Shown here in pieces: positions 35,136 through 44,837 of a stretch of DNA of 64,000 nucleotides. Source of the DNA: Paenibacillus ihbetae (GTDB lineage Bacteria; Bacillota; Bacilli; Paenibacillales; Paenibacillaceae); contig NZ_CP016809.1 of the NCBI RefSeq assembly GCF_002741055.1, forward strand, positions 1,758,501 to 1,822,500. The letters are read 5' to 3'. The stretch's first letter is position 1. Each line of letters starts with the position of its first letter. The position numbers and the translations under genes were made by a program. The notes beneath the pieces were generated by a model. The model was not told where the DNA came from, did no database searches, and saw only the letters and a list, made by a program, of their open reading frames with translations.

Positions 35136-35873
35136 GTGGAACCTTATGCGAAACCAAGCGAAGAACGTACAATCTTAATCGCCGACGATGAAGCGGACAT
35201 CACCGAGCTGCTGCGGCTGTTCCTTGAGCGCGAGCACTATCGCGTGCTGGAAGCGTCCAGCGGCCGGGAAGCGTGGAACCTGCTGCAGCAGGAGCGGATC
35301 GACCTCGCGGTGATCGACATCATGATGCCGGAGCTGGACGGCTATCAGTTGATCGCGCGCATCCGCGAGAAGCTCAGGCTGCCCGTCATTATTTTGTCGG
35401 CCAGGAGCGGAGACGTTGATAAAGTTACCGGGCTCGGGCTTGGGGCGGACGATTTCATCTCCAAGCCGTTCAGCCCGATCGAAGTCGTGGCCAGAATCAA
35501 GGCGCAGCTAAGGCGGTTTTACGATTTTAAGGGGGCGGAGCCGCTTCGGGCGGCGGAACCGCTTCGGACCGTGAACGGACCGCTGGTTCTGGACCATGAA
35601 GCCTGCGTGTTGTACAAACGGGGCTTGACGATTACGCTCGGACCGCTGGAGTACAAGCTGCTCAAGCTGCTGATGGAAGCGCCGGGCCGGATATTCACGA
35701 AGCGTCAAATATATGAGAGCGTATGGAACGAGCCGTATCTGGAAGACAGCAATACGGTCATGGTCCAGATCAGCAGGCTGAGGGATAAGCTGGAGGACGA
35801 TCCGCGGGAGCCGCAGTTTCTGATCACGGTTAAGGGGCTCGGCTATAAGCTGAGCGCAGAGGATGCCCTATGA
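35136..35873 (+). CDS. OmpR-family response regulator
   Basis: 245 residues: receiver domain (about 12-125; ILIADDEAD acidic pocket, phospho-acceptor Asp in AVIDIMMPELDG, Lys in FISKPFSP) and a winged-helix DNA-binding domain (about 145-240; PLEYKLLKLLMEAPGRIFTKRQIYESVW and ISRLRDKLEDD). The pattern is close to VanR-like regulators. A TTG at 35118 is in frame, but GTG 35136 has AAAGGAAG at the right distance. The stop overlaps the kinase start (ATGATGA), so the pair is translationally coupled. Confidence 0.93.
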   Translation: MEPYAKPSEERTILIADDEADITELLRLFLEREHYRVLEASSGREAWNLLQQERIDLAVIDIMMPELDGYQLIARIREKLRLPVIILSARSGDVDKVTGLGLGADDFISKPFSPIEVVARIKAQLRRFYDFKGAEPLRAAEPLRTVNGPLVLDHEACVLYKRGLTITLGPLEYKLLKLLMEAPGRIFTKRQIYESVWNEPYLEDSNTVMVQISRLRDKLEDDPREPQFLITVKGLGYKLSAEDAL

Positions 35874-37327
35874 TGACGAAGCGCCGAAGTGTACATGCGA
35901 GCTTGATGATCAATTATGCGCTGTTCTCCGTCATCCTCGGGATCATTGGATTTCTGGTATATGACGGCATGTATGATGCCCGCGACGCCTATGTAAACCG
36001 CACGCTGCCCATGGTGGAAGCGGACCGTCTGGTCCGGGAGGATTGGGAGAGCATCCCTTACGAGACCGTCGAGTCTTTCGGAGGGTACATCCAGGTGCTG
36101 GATCCGCACTTGAATGTCGTTTTTGCAAGGGGCAAAGGGGCCGGGGAAGCCCAGACCTCTTATTCGGAGGAAGAACTTTATGCCTTGTTCTACGAAGGAA
36201 ACCGGTCGGACTACCATTCCCTCGCCCCTTTCCAATCATCGGGCGAAGAATATCGCCTGCTTGTAACGATACCGGACGGAGCGGTCAAGAAGGAAAGCCG
36301 CCTGGTGAAGACGACCGCGGACATCACCGATGCGTTTACGGGAATTTTGCTGCGCGGCCTGCTGTGGTTCGCCGCCGCATTTCTGTTTAGTTTATGGCTG
36401 TACGGGCGGCTGACCGCGCGGAAGTTTACGAATCCGTTAGCGGACGTATCCCGGGGTCTTGAACGGATCGCCGAAGGAGGGGGCGGGGAGCGGCTCCGGT
36501 ATAACGCCAGCAAGGAGCTGATGCAGCTTCGGCATCATTTCAACCGGATGGCGGACAGGCTTGAGCAGGCGGAGTCGGATAAGCGAAAGCTTGAACAGGA
36601 ACGGATGCGGCTGATGATGGACATCTCACATGACTTGAAAACGCCGATCTCCACGATCCAGGGATATGCAGAAGTGCTGCAGCTCGGCATGGAAGAGGAT
36701 CCGGAGCAGCGCCGGAAATATGCCGGCCGGATCCATGCCAAGTCGAAACTGATCGCCTCCCTCGTGAACGACCTGTTTGAGCTGACGAAGCTGGAGAGCG
36801 CGGATATGCCTTTCGAGCCTCAGCCAGGGGATTTTGCCGAGCTGTGCCGGACGGCGGCCGCCGATCTGTACGATTCGTTCGAGCGGAAGGGAATCGGCTT
36901 CGACATCCGCATTGCCGATCAGCCAGTCAAACTGTCCTATCAGGATGATCTCATGCGCCGGGCGCTCACGAATATATTGGCGAATGCTCTGAAATACAAC
37001 CTGCCAGGCGCCAGCGTCTGGCTGGAGCTCGAGGCATTGCCTGACGGCGCGCTGCTGACCGTAGGCGACAATGGCCCGGGAATTTCCGAGAGCGTGAGGC
37101 ACTCGGTGTTCGAGCCCTTCGTTCGCGGCGATCGTGCCCGTAAAAGCGACGGAGGCAGCGGACTCGGACTATCCATCGCGAAGAGCGTGGTTGAGCGGCA
37201 TGGCGGAAGGATATGGCTGGATCCGGACGCGGAAGGCACGGTCATTCGGATCCGGTTATTCCGGGAGTCCATAAACGGTCCGGACGAGCCGCGGACGAAA
37301 ATGATACAGGGTGGACTAAGCAAGTAA
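35870..37327 (+). CDS. Sensor histidine kinase, partner of the preceding regulator
   Basis: 485 residues. Two membrane helices (about 13-30 and 160-180) frame an extracytoplasmic sensor of about 130 residues. HAMP (about 182-235), the H-box MDISHDLKTPISTIQGY (His near 252) and the ATPase boxes (NILANALKYN, VGDNGPGIS, GGSGLGLSIAK) follow. A VanS/PhoR-type kinase. Signal unknown; likely envelope stress given the class. The 190 bp downstream hold no gene, only a small AAGGG/CCCTT hairpin near 37380-37400. Confidence 0.93.
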   Translation: MMTKRRSVHASLMINYALFSVILGIIGFLVYDGMYDARDAYVNRTLPMVEADRLVREDWESIPYETVESFGGYIQVLDPHLNVVFARGKGAGEAQTSYSEEELYALFYEGNRSDYHSLAPFQSSGEEYRLLVTIPDGAVKKESRLVKTTADITDAFTGILLRGLLWFAAAFLFSLWLYGRLTARKFTNPLADVSRGLERIAEGGGGERLRYNASKELMQLRHHFNRMADRLEQAESDKRKLEQERMRLMMDISHDLKTPISTIQGYAEVLQLGMEEDPEQRRKYAGRIHAKSKLIASLVNDLFELTKLESADMPFEPQPGDFAELCRTAAADLYDSFERKGIGFDIRIADQPVKLSYQDDLMRRALTNILANALKYNLPGASVWLELEALPDGALLTVGDNGPGISESVRHSVFEPFVRGDRARKSDGGSGLGLSIAKSVVERHGGRIWLDPDAEGTVIRIRLFRESINGPDEPRTKMIQGGLSK

Positions 37328-37521
37328 CGCCTGCTGACCATGCTGCTGGCCATGCTTCAGGAAGGGAGATGCCTTACGGTACAAGGGTTTCCCCCTTTGG
37401 GCGCAGCCAGGCTCAAAAAAATATTTACGCTGCCGATGTTAACCATGAAACTTTATTCCGGGCGAATGCGTCATATTGTAGAGGAAAATAATAACAAGAT
37501 TGAATTCAGGAGGTTGAGTGT

Positions 37522-40500
37522 GTGAAAAGAATATGGACTGCCTTGCTAGCAGCTCTACTCATTGTTCCATTCCTATTCCAGTCACAGGCACAGGCGGCAG
37601 TTAATATCAGCGTCGTGATCGACGGCGTCCGCTTGAAAACGCCGCAAGCGCCTGTCATGATTCAAGGGCGGGTCATGCTGCCGATGCGGGTGATTTTCGA
37701 AGCGCTGGATGCATCCGTGAAATGGAATCAGAAGACGAAAACGGTCACGGCCGTGAAAGACGGCACCACCATCGTGCTGAAGATCAACTCCAAAACGGCA
37801 ACGATTAATGGCAAAACCGTATCTTTAGACGTTCCTGCGAAAAACCTGAAGGGCAACACGATGGTTCCGGTCCGCTTCGTCAGTGAATCGCTCGGCGAGA
37901 AGATCGGCTGGAGCTCCAGAACCAAAACGGTTACCATTACCACGTCTTCGGAACCGGATATCGGATTTACGGGAGTTAACCACGTAACCCTCCGGGATAT
38001 CGGCAACGCCGGAGACGGACGCGATCTGTCGGTCAGCTTCTCCAAATCCTCTACGGAGTCGCAGGTATCGCATTATCGCGTGTTTATCGTGAAGCAATCC
38101 CAGTCACTCAGCCTGGCCGAAGCACAGCGCCTGCCTTCAACGGCCTACACGTCCGTGCTTCCAACCGGCTCGGATCTCTCTCAAACCCTTTCCTCGAGCA
38201 CGAGAGATACGAACGGAGACCTGATCCAAAATAATCAGCCGTATAAGGCGTATGTGCTGACCGTAGGGAATACAAGCGGCAACTATGCGTTGTCCCCTGC
38301 CTCCCCGTCACTGACGCTGACGAATTCGAATGCAGTCGCTGCGCCGACGAATGTGAAGGCCAGCGACGTGAGCAATTACGGCGATGGCCGGGATCTGTCG
38401 GTTAGCTTTACGCGGGCTCAGAGTGAAGGCAACATTTCGAATTACCGGGTGTTTGTCGTAAAATCCAAAGACGCAGCAAAATTCGACCTGGCAGCAGCGA
38501 AGGCGGTAGCTAGCACGAACTACACGACCGTCAATAAGTCCAGTTCAAGCAACACGACCCTGACAACGGGCTTCAGCTCCACGTCAAGAGACACGTCGGG
38601 CGAATACATCCGCAGCGGCGTCGCTTATACGGTATTTGTTCTGTCCGTCAGCAGCAACGAGAGCGCAATCCCAAGCAAGCTGTCTTCCGGCTCGACTTCG
38701 ATTACGCTCAGCACAGGCACGACGACGGTTCCAAGCATCTCGCAGGTGACCGACGTGAGCGATTACGGCGACGGGCGCGACCTTCGCGTCAGCTTCAACC
38801 GGGTATCCAATGAGTCTTCCATCAGCGGCTACCGGATCTTCGTGGTCAAGGAGAGCGACTATCACAACTTCAGCGTGAGCCGGGCGAATGCCATCAATTC
38901 GAGCTCCTACTACACGAATGTCAGCAAATCAAGCAATAATACTCTCACGCTCGGTTCGGGAGCCCGGGACGTAGACGGCGCCTTGATTCGTAACGGCGTA
39001 TATTACCGGGTGTTCGTAATGGCCCTCGATAATCATAGCCAGAGCAACAATGTGCTTTCCTCCGCTTCGAGTTCCATCATCTTGACGAACAACAGCTATC
39101 GTGTAGGAACGATCTCCAGCCTGTACGTCAGTGATGTGGGCAATTACGGAAACGGCCGGGATCTGGAAGTGTCATTTAACCGGGCTTCGGACGAAAGCAA
39201 TATTAGCCATTACCGGGTGTTTGTCGTAAAATCCTCGGACTATAACTATTTTGATTTAAGCAGAGCTGAGTCATTAAATAGCTATTATTACACGCAAGTA
39301 AACAAAACCGGCTACAACAGCTACAGGCTCAATCTGTCATCCGACAGCCGCGATGTTGACGGCGCATTGATTCGCAACGGCGTAAGCTACCGCGTCTACG
39401 TTATGTCCTACGCATATTCGGGCAGCAATCATGCTCTGTCCTCTGCTTCATCGGCGATTACGCTGAGCGGCAACAATCAAAATGTCAGCCCGGTTTCGAC
39501 GCCTGTAGTGGAAGACATCGGCGATAATGGCAACGGCAGCGACCTGAGAGTTTCGTTCAGTCGTCCTTCCGACGAGTATTACATCGACTATTACAAAGTA
39601 TTTGTCGTGAAGTCTTCCAAGTCACTGTCAGTAAACGATGCTACGAACAATGGATACTTTACAAGAGTGAACAAAAATTCGGGTTACTCCGTCCGGTTGG
39701 AATCGAACGCTCGGGATACGGATGGAGACTTGATTAAAAACGGCACGGGATACCGCGTATACGTGCTGTCGGTCGGCACCTATGGCGTCAACGCCATTTC
39801 CCCGAGATCGAACGAGATCAAGCTCCAGGGCAAAACGCAGGTCGGCACTGCAACCATTACGTCTGTATCAGATGCCGGAAATAGTGGAGACGCCAGCGAC
39901 TTAAAGGTGACGTTCAACAAAGCAGCCGACGAAACCAATATTCGCGAATACCGCATCATGGTCGTTGAGGCCAGTGATGCGAAAAATTTCAAATTAGATC
40001 AAGCCAATGCGGTAGATAAATCCGATCGGTACCATTACAGTCCTGCCGGCAGCTCCTTTGATTCTACGCTCAGACCAGGAACGAAGGATGTAAACGGCAA
40101 AGACATCCGCAACAAGGTGCCTTACCATGTGTTCGTTTTGTCCGTTAGTTACGACGGCGGAAGCACCAATGCACTGTCCCAGCCATACGGTCCGATTGAG
40201 CTTGAGGGAACCGAAGTCGCGGTTCCTGCCGACGTGTATGCAGGAATTGAAGGCAACAACGGCAACGCTGGCGATATCAAAGTGAGATTTACCCCAGCAA
40301 ATAATGCGGGCACTGTAAGGGAATACCGCATCATGGTCGTACCTGATGCGAAAGCATTCGGGGAAGCTGAGGCCAGCCTGGTTAAACAAGGAAACTACAC
40401 ACCAGTCGCGCCGCCGCAAGGACAGTACGACAGCCTTTTGCCTGTTGAAACGAAGGATGTCGACGGCAACCCAATCAAAGCCGGCAGCACTTACAGAGTC

Positions 40501-40983
40501 TTCATCCTTGTTGTGGCTGACGGAACCGTCTCGACCAAGAATAAGCTGTCGTCATCTTCACAGCCCTTTACGATTCCCTCCCCGACTCAGGTGACCGATG
40601 TAAAGGCCGAGCTGAACGGCACGGGAGATAAAGTGAAGGTGAGCTTTAAGAAGGCAGCGGATGAGCGCAATATTGGTGAGTACCGCGTCTTCATCGTAGC
40701 CAAAAGCGAAGTGAATAAATTCAAAGCTGACGATGCGAAGAATCACGTCTCCGGAAGCATTGCCGTAACCGGCAAAGACATCGCTGAAGAATTGGCAACC
40801 AAGATCGATGATCTCAAAGATGCCAAGGGTGAAGCCATCAAACCGGACACCGAATACGTTGTATTCGTTCTGTCCGCAGCAAAGGACACGAAGAAGCCGC
40901 TCTCGACGACGGCTACCCAGGCTCCGGCATTGTCGGCGCCGTCCAAAGCCTTGGTTATCAAGAAAACAACTACAACATCTTAA
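37522..40983 (+). CDS. Secreted stalk-domain protein with eight Fn3-like repeats
   Basis: 1,153 residues. A signal peptide ends near residue 25 (QSQAQA-A). Residues about 27-145 are a copper amine oxidase N-terminal-like 'stalk' domain (VMLPMRVIFEALDASVKWNQ, MVPVRFVSESLGEKIGW). From about 150 to 1140 there are eight repeats of roughly 110-130 residues, each with GDGRDLxVSF near the start, a central xYRVFVVK strand, RDxDGxLIRNG and a closing Y-V-F-V-L-S strand: probably beta-sandwich domains of Fn3/Ig type. Repeats 1-5 are closest, 6-8 diverged. There is no LPXTG or S-layer homology anchor, so attachment is unclear. GTG start at 37522, eight bases after AGGAGG. It follows the two-component system but has its own upstream region. 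Confidence 0.85.
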   Translation: MKRIWTALLAALLIVPFLFQSQAQAAVNISVVIDGVRLKTPQAPVMIQGRVMLPMRVIFEALDASVKWNQKTKTVTAVKDGTTIVLKINSKTATINGKTVSLDVPAKNLKGNTMVPVRFVSESLGEKIGWSSRTKTVTITTSSEPDIGFTGVNHVTLRDIGNAGDGRDLSVSFSKSSTESQVSHYRVFIVKQSQSLSLAEAQRLPSTAYTSVLPTGSDLSQTLSSSTRDTNGDLIQNNQPYKAYVLTVGNTSGNYALSPASPSLTLTNSNAVAAPTNVKASDVSNYGDGRDLSVSFTRAQSEGNISNYRVFVVKSKDAAKFDLAAAKAVASTNYTTVNKSSSSNTTLTTGFSSTSRDTSGEYIRSGVAYTVFVLSVSSNESAIPSKLSSGSTSITLSTGTTTVPSISQVTDVSDYGDGRDLRVSFNRVSNESSISGYRIFVVKESDYHNFSVSRANAINSSSYYTNVSKSSNNTLTLGSGARDVDGALIRNGVYYRVFVMALDNHSQSNNVLSSASSSIILTNNSYRVGTISSLYVSDVGNYGNGRDLEVSFNRASDESNISHYRVFVVKSSDYNYFDLSRAESLNSYYYTQVNKTGYNSYRLNLSSDSRDVDGALIRNGVSYRVYVMSYAYSGSNHALSSASSAITLSGNNQNVSPVSTPVVEDIGDNGNGSDLRVSFSRPSDEYYIDYYKVFVVKSSKSLSVNDATNNGYFTRVNKNSGYSVRLESNARDTDGDLIKNGTGYRVYVLSVGTYGVNAISPRSNEIKLQGKTQVGTATITSVSDAGNSGDASDLKVTFNKAADETNIREYRIMVVEASDAKNFKLDQANAVDKSDRYHYSPAGSSFDSTLRPGTKDVNGKDIRNKVPYHVFVLSVSYDGGSTNALSQPYGPIELEGTEVAVPADVYAGIEGNNGNAGDIKVRFTPANNAGTVREYRIMVVPDAKAFGEAEASLVKQGNYTPVAPPQGQYDSLLPVETKDVDGNPIKAGSTYRVFILVVADGTVSTKNKLSSSSQPFTIPSPTQVTDVKAELNGTGDKVKVSFKKAADERNIGEYRVFIVAKSEVNKFKADDAKNHVSGSIAVTGKDIAEELATKIDDLKDAKGEAIKPDTEYVVFVLSAAKDTKKPLSTTATQAPALSAPSKALVIKKTTTTS
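37970..40940 (+). repeat. Eight-fold coding repeat inside the stalk-domain gene
   Basis: Each unit is 330-390 bp. Unit starts can be followed by the GACGTGAGC..TACGGCGATGGCCG-type block (for example near 37995, 38365, 38750, 39130, 39505). The DNA is less conserved than the protein, so units have diverged under selection rather than by recent duplication. Confidence 0.7.
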
Positions 40984-41030
40984 GCATCGGCATAGGCTTA
41001 TGCGATTAATATCGTAAGCGAAAAGGAGCT

Positions 41031-41072
41031 GTCCCCCGCGGTTGAAAAACCGCAGGAGACAGCTCCTTTAAT
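41031..41072. terminator. Strong bidirectional terminator
   Basis: AAGGAGCTGTC and CGCGGTT pair with AACCG C and GACAGCTCCTT around a GAAA tetraloop, with A-run and T-run flanks. Separates the stalk-domain gene from the converging hybrid kinase gene. Confidence 0.85.
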
Positions 41073-41135
41073 AATGTACAAGCTCGCCAAATCCCGGACG
41101 TTTTATCCGCATGGCCAAAAGGCTCGTTACATCGG

Positions 41136-43082
41136 TTAAGCCGTCGAGCCGTCCGTGGAACTGTTCATTCGGGTATTACGGAAAATGTCGATAACCTCCG
41201 ATACCGCCTGCATACTGACAGGCTTGCTCACATATTCATCCATGCCCATCGCCAAATACTTCTCGCGATCGCCCTTGATCGCGTGAGCCGTGACAGCGAC
41301 AACATAAGGGCGCTTATCCGCAGGAGCACTTTGCTTAATGATTCTAGCGGCTTCCATCCCGTCCATGAACGGCATCTGGATATCCATAAATATCAGATCA
41401 TACGGATATCGCTTGTAAGCCTCGACCGCTTCCAGCCCATTGGGGACAGTCTCCGATGAATAACCGAGCTTCTCAATGATTCTCTTTAGCACCAGCTGAT
41501 TCACTTCATTGTCTTCCACAATCAAAATTTTGAAGGCATTGCCCTCAGCATCATCGAGCTCCTGTACCGGATTCTCCTCTCCTTCATTCACCGCCACCAA
41601 AGGATATTTCAATTGAACGGTAAACGTAAAGACGGATCCGGTCTGCTTCGGATTCGGTTCATACCAGATTTCGCCGCCCATCAGTTCCACAAGCTTCTTG
41701 CAGATCGCCAGACCGAGACCGGTGCCCTCAACTTGGCGGGTCATGTAATGATCTACCTGATAGAACGGCTCGAACAATTGGGCGACCTTCTCGCTGGGTA
41801 CCCCAATCCCCGTATCGGTTACGGAGAATTGGATCAGCCCCGAGCCTTGAAGGGTCTGAATACATGTCACCGAGACGGAGACAGAGCCGTTCGGCGTAAA
41901 TTTGACGGCATTGCTAAGCAGATTCATCAGCACCTGCCGCAGCTTCGTCATGTCGCCGTACACTTGGTCCTGGACATCGGGAGCCACCGAGGTGGTTACC
42001 TCAATATTTTTTTCAAGCGCCTTCGGGAGCATCAGGTTCATGGTTTCCGACAGCGTGTTTCGAAGACTGAAGGTTTCTTCGGACAGCTCGGTTCGGCCGG
42101 ACTCGATCTTGGAGAAGTCCAGAATATCGTTAATAATATTCAGCAGTGTAGTGCCGCTCTTCTTGATGATCTGGACATATTCCCGCTGCTCCTCATCAAG
42201 ATCGGTATCCAATATCAAATCCGTCATGCCGATTACGCCGTTCATCGGGGTTCTGATTTCATGGCTCATCATGGCCAGGAACTCACTCTTGGCCTTGTTG
42301 GTTTTCTCGGCGGCTTCCTTCTCGATGATAAGCTTCTTCTGCTCGGTCATATCCTTCGCGATAATGTAGAATCCGACATTCTTATTATGAATAACGATCG
42401 GCGCCAAGGTGGCGAGCACCTCGACCATATGCCCGTCCTTGTGCCTGATCCCGTTGATCGATTTCTCGACGGAGGCATAGTGGGCTGAATCAGAGAGAAC
42501 CCGTCTCAAGTTGTGTTCTCCCATCAGAAGAGAGATACGCTTTCCGGCCAATTCGGGAATCGTATATCCCGTAAGCTGCTCGGCCATCTGATTGCCGTTC
42601 ATGATTTCCCCTTGGAGATTAAAGGAAATGATGGCGTCGTGATTATATTTTTTTAATGAGGTATATCGTTCGATACTTTCCTGAAGCTTCTGTTCAGCCA
42701 CCTTGCTGTCGGTAATATCGACCATTTGCGAAATAAAAAACAGCGGAGTCTTGTCCTTCTCATCGCGCACGAGGGATACGTGAACAGAAGCCCAGATCCG
42801 TCTGCCGTCTTTATGCATAAATTGTTTTTCCAATGCGACCGTCGGGACCTTCTCGCTTAAGGACTGAACCAGCTTCTCCGGACTATCGACGTTATCGGAA
42901 TATATATAGTCCGTAGCCGGCTGCTGCAGCAGCTCTTTCTCGGTAAAACCGAACATTTTGCATGCTGCCGGATTAACACTGATCCAATTTCCTTCGATCG
43001 TGACTAGGGCAATGCCAATCGGAGCACTCTTGTATACATGTTCAAACAACGCTTGATGACCAAAAATGTTAGCCTCACTCAT
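41136..43082 (-). CDS. Hybrid sensor histidine kinase/response regulator with two PAS domains
   Basis: 648 residues, no membrane helix. PAS-PAC 1 (about 10-130, YKSAPIGIALVTIEGNW), PAS-PAC 2 (about 135-255), H-box AMMSHEIRTPMNGVIGM (His near 275), ATPase boxes (MNLLSNAVKFT, DTGIGVPS, GTGLGLAICK) and a C-terminal receiver (ILIVEDNEVNQLV; phospho-acceptor Asp in LIFMDIQMPFMDG). It is a soluble phosphorelay kinase that would need a phosphotransfer partner not encoded here. AGGAGG precedes ATG 43082 by eight bases; GTG at 43091 is an alternative. Confidence 0.93.
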   Translation of the reverse strand: MSEANIFGHQALFEHVYKSAPIGIALVTIEGNWISVNPAACKMFGFTEKELLQQPATDYIYSDNVDSPEKLVQSLSEKVPTVALEKQFMHKDGRRIWASVHVSLVRDEKDKTPLFFISQMVDITDSKVAEQKLQESIERYTSLKKYNHDAIISFNLQGEIMNGNQMAEQLTGYTIPELAGKRISLLMGEHNLRRVLSDSAHYASVEKSINGIRHKDGHMVEVLATLAPIVIHNKNVGFYIIAKDMTEQKKLIIEKEAAEKTNKAKSEFLAMMSHEIRTPMNGVIGMTDLILDTDLDEEQREYVQIIKKSGTTLLNIINDILDFSKIESGRTELSEETFSLRNTLSETMNLMLPKALEKNIEVTTSVAPDVQDQVYGDMTKLRQVLMNLLSNAVKFTPNGSVSVSVTCIQTLQGSGLIQFSVTDTGIGVPSEKVAQLFEPFYQVDHYMTRQVEGTGLGLAICKKLVELMGGEIWYEPNPKQTGSVFTFTVQLKYPLVAVNEGEENPVQELDDAEGNAFKILIVEDNEVNQLVLKRIIEKLGYSSETVPNGLEAVEAYKRYPYDLIFMDIQMPFMDGMEAARIIKQSAPADKRPYVVAVTAHAIKGDREKYLAMGMDEYVSKPVSMQAVSEVIDIFRNTRMNSSTDGSTA

Positions 43083-43166
43083 AGTCGGCACCTCCTAATA
43101 CCGAATATTATACATCAGTAGACAAAGAATAAGTCTTTTAATTTGGAGGTTTTTTTCTATGATTCT

Positions 43167-44054
43167 TTATTCAAGAGACTCTTCATCACTCCAGGTTAAG
43201 ATCGAAAGGGTACTCTCCCCGTACTGCGGCGCCATCTGTTGACTATATGACTCCACTTCCTCAAAGGGAATGTTGAGCTGAACAGCCTCCTCTTCCAGCC
43301 CCATATGGACTAGCTCATCCGTTACGAGCTTCCGTACCTCCGGGTCATCGTACAACAGCTGAGGGGTTTGGGCATCCCGGATAAACGCCAGCTTCGATAG
43401 CCTGGGTGCTTTCATCAAAAAATGGCGAACCGATTCCAAATCGGTAGACGCATCTGGAATCAGCCGGACTCCATCCACGGAATCATCCGGAGACCATCGT
43501 ACAACGCCTAAGGGGGACTTGGTCGTTAACCCAATCTCTTCCGCCCGTTTCCGACCCAGCTCCTCGATATACGCTGGCATGTCGGGAATCGGCTCAATCG
43601 CAAATCGCTCCTGCAGCATCCGCTTGGCCTGGCGGCTCTCCTCACTGTCGTATTCGGCTTCGCGCTGCTGTATATATTCGCGTAAATCATCCGCATCCCG
43701 AAAATGATTGTACAGGATGATGTTGTCCGTATAAACCACACGTAAAAATTCATGGATGCTTGGGGCTGCCAGCCATATTTCGTCTCCGAAGCTCATCGGG
43801 GAAACGCAAACGATGTAGGCCTGCTCCAAATCGGATACCGTTCCGAAGTCCGTTAGAAACCCGTAGTGAATGCCGTCCACGCCCGCGGAGGCAAATGGAA
43901 TGACATCCGGCGGCGTAGAGATATATCTGAAACGCTCGTCTTGCAAAATCAGCCCCAAATGAAAGTCCAGTGACAAGCCGCTCTCTTTCAATTCCTGCTC
44001 AAACTTCAGCAGCTCCTTAATCGTCTCCGGAACGGCATACTTCCCGTAATTCAA
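43167..44054 (-). CDS. Hypothetical acidic protein
   Basis: About 295 residues, soluble, acidic. The N-terminal half (YGKYAVPETIKELLKFEQEL, then PPDVIPFASAGVDGIHYGF and SFGDEIWLAAPSIHEFLR) has the look of SMI1/KNR4 (SUKH)-type ligand-binding domains, though I am not certain of the assignment. The C-terminal half is unrecognised. The start is a TTG at 44054, six bases after GGAGGGG; the frame continues to 44069 through that ribosome site. It follows the SDR gene by 30 bp on the same strand, so may belong to the MerR-SDR transcript. Confidence 0.6.
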   Translation of the reverse strand: MNYGKYAVPETIKELLKFEQELKESGLSLDFHLGLILQDERFRYISTPPDVIPFASAGVDGIHYGFLTDFGTVSDLEQAYIVCVSPMSFGDEIWLAAPSIHEFLRVVYTDNIILYNHFRDADDLREYIQQREAEYDSEESRQAKRMLQERFAIEPIPDMPAYIEELGRKRAEEIGLTTKSPLGVVRWSPDDSVDGVRLIPDASTDLESVRHFLMKAPRLSKLAFIRDAQTPQLLYDDPEVRKLVTDELVHMGLEEEAVQLNIPFEEVESYSQQMAPQYGESTLSILTWSDEESLE

Positions 44055-44084
44055 TACGATCCCCTCCAAAACCTTAATCGTGGT

Positions 44085-44837
44085 TCACCAGGCAATTCTC
44101 CTCCGCTCACGAAAATATCCTCCGCTTGGGCCGGCATCATCAAGGGTAGCGAGCCATACGGCCGTATCCGCACCCTCCGCGACGGAGAGCGGAGCATCCG
44201 CTCCTCCCATATCGGTCCGAACCCTGCCCGGGCACACCGCATTGACCTTGATGCCGGTGCCTGCCACCTCTTGGGAAACCAGGCAGGTCATCGCATTCAG
44301 CATCGTCTTGGACATCCGGTAGGCAGACGAGACCCCTCCTAGCTTGAAGCCCGGATCCAGGCTGCCGTCCATGACTTCGAATGCACCGAGGCCTGAAGAT
44401 ATGTTGACGATTCGCCCATAGTCATGCAGCTTCATCACAGGAATCGCAGCCTGGGTCATCCGCAGCGCGCCGAAGAAATTCGTTTCGAGGGTAGCCCGTA
44501 TCAAGCGTTCTTCGACTTCCAGGATCGAGATTCCTTGGTCCAAAATGACCCCCGCATTGTTCACAAGCACATCCAGCCGCCCATATTCCGACCTTATAAA
44601 ATCCATCAGCCGCTCCGCCTCATCCGCCTGATCGATATCCAGCACATGCAGAGCTGCCCGGTGCCCTTCGGCAAGCAGCTCTTGCACCGCCCGCTCTCCT
44701 TTCTCCTCATCCCGGGATGTAAGGATGACAACGATTCCTTGGGCCCCAAGCTGGCGGGCGATTTCCTTGCCAATGCCCCGATTCCCTCCGGTGACAACGG
44801 CTACCCGATCCATAGACGCATCCAAACCTCTGCTCAT
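44085..44837 (-). CDS. Short-chain dehydrogenase/reductase (carbonyl reductase-like)
   Basis: 250 residues. Cofactor motif TGGNRGIGKEIA (TGxxxGxG), NNAGVI, catalytic Ser in NISSGLGAF and YxxxK in YRMSKTMLNAM. The active-site segment and overall order fit the classical SDRs of the plant/animal carbonyl reductase type, NADP-dependent reduction of aldehydes or ketones. ATG 44837 overlaps the MerR stop (ATGA), so it is co-translated with the regulator, suggesting that the regulator senses the substrate or a related reactive carbonyl. Confidence 0.9.
   Translation of the reverse strand: MSRGLDASMDRVAVVTGGNRGIGKEIARQLGAQGIVVILTSRDEEKGERAVQELLAEGHRAALHVLDIDQADEAERLMDFIRSEYGRLDVLVNNAGVILDQGISILEVEERLIRATLETNFFGALRMTQAAIPVMKLHDYGRIVNISSGLGAFEVMDGSLDPGFKLGGVSSAYRMSKTMLNAMTCLVSQEVAGTGIKVNAVCPGRVRTDMGGADAPLSVAEGADTAVWLATLDDAGPSGGYFRERRRIAW

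Noticed and set aside
37340..37500. Cyclic-di-GMP or other riboswitch before the stalk-domain gene
   Set aside because: Only a small hairpin is present; none of the conserved aptamer blocks can be read.
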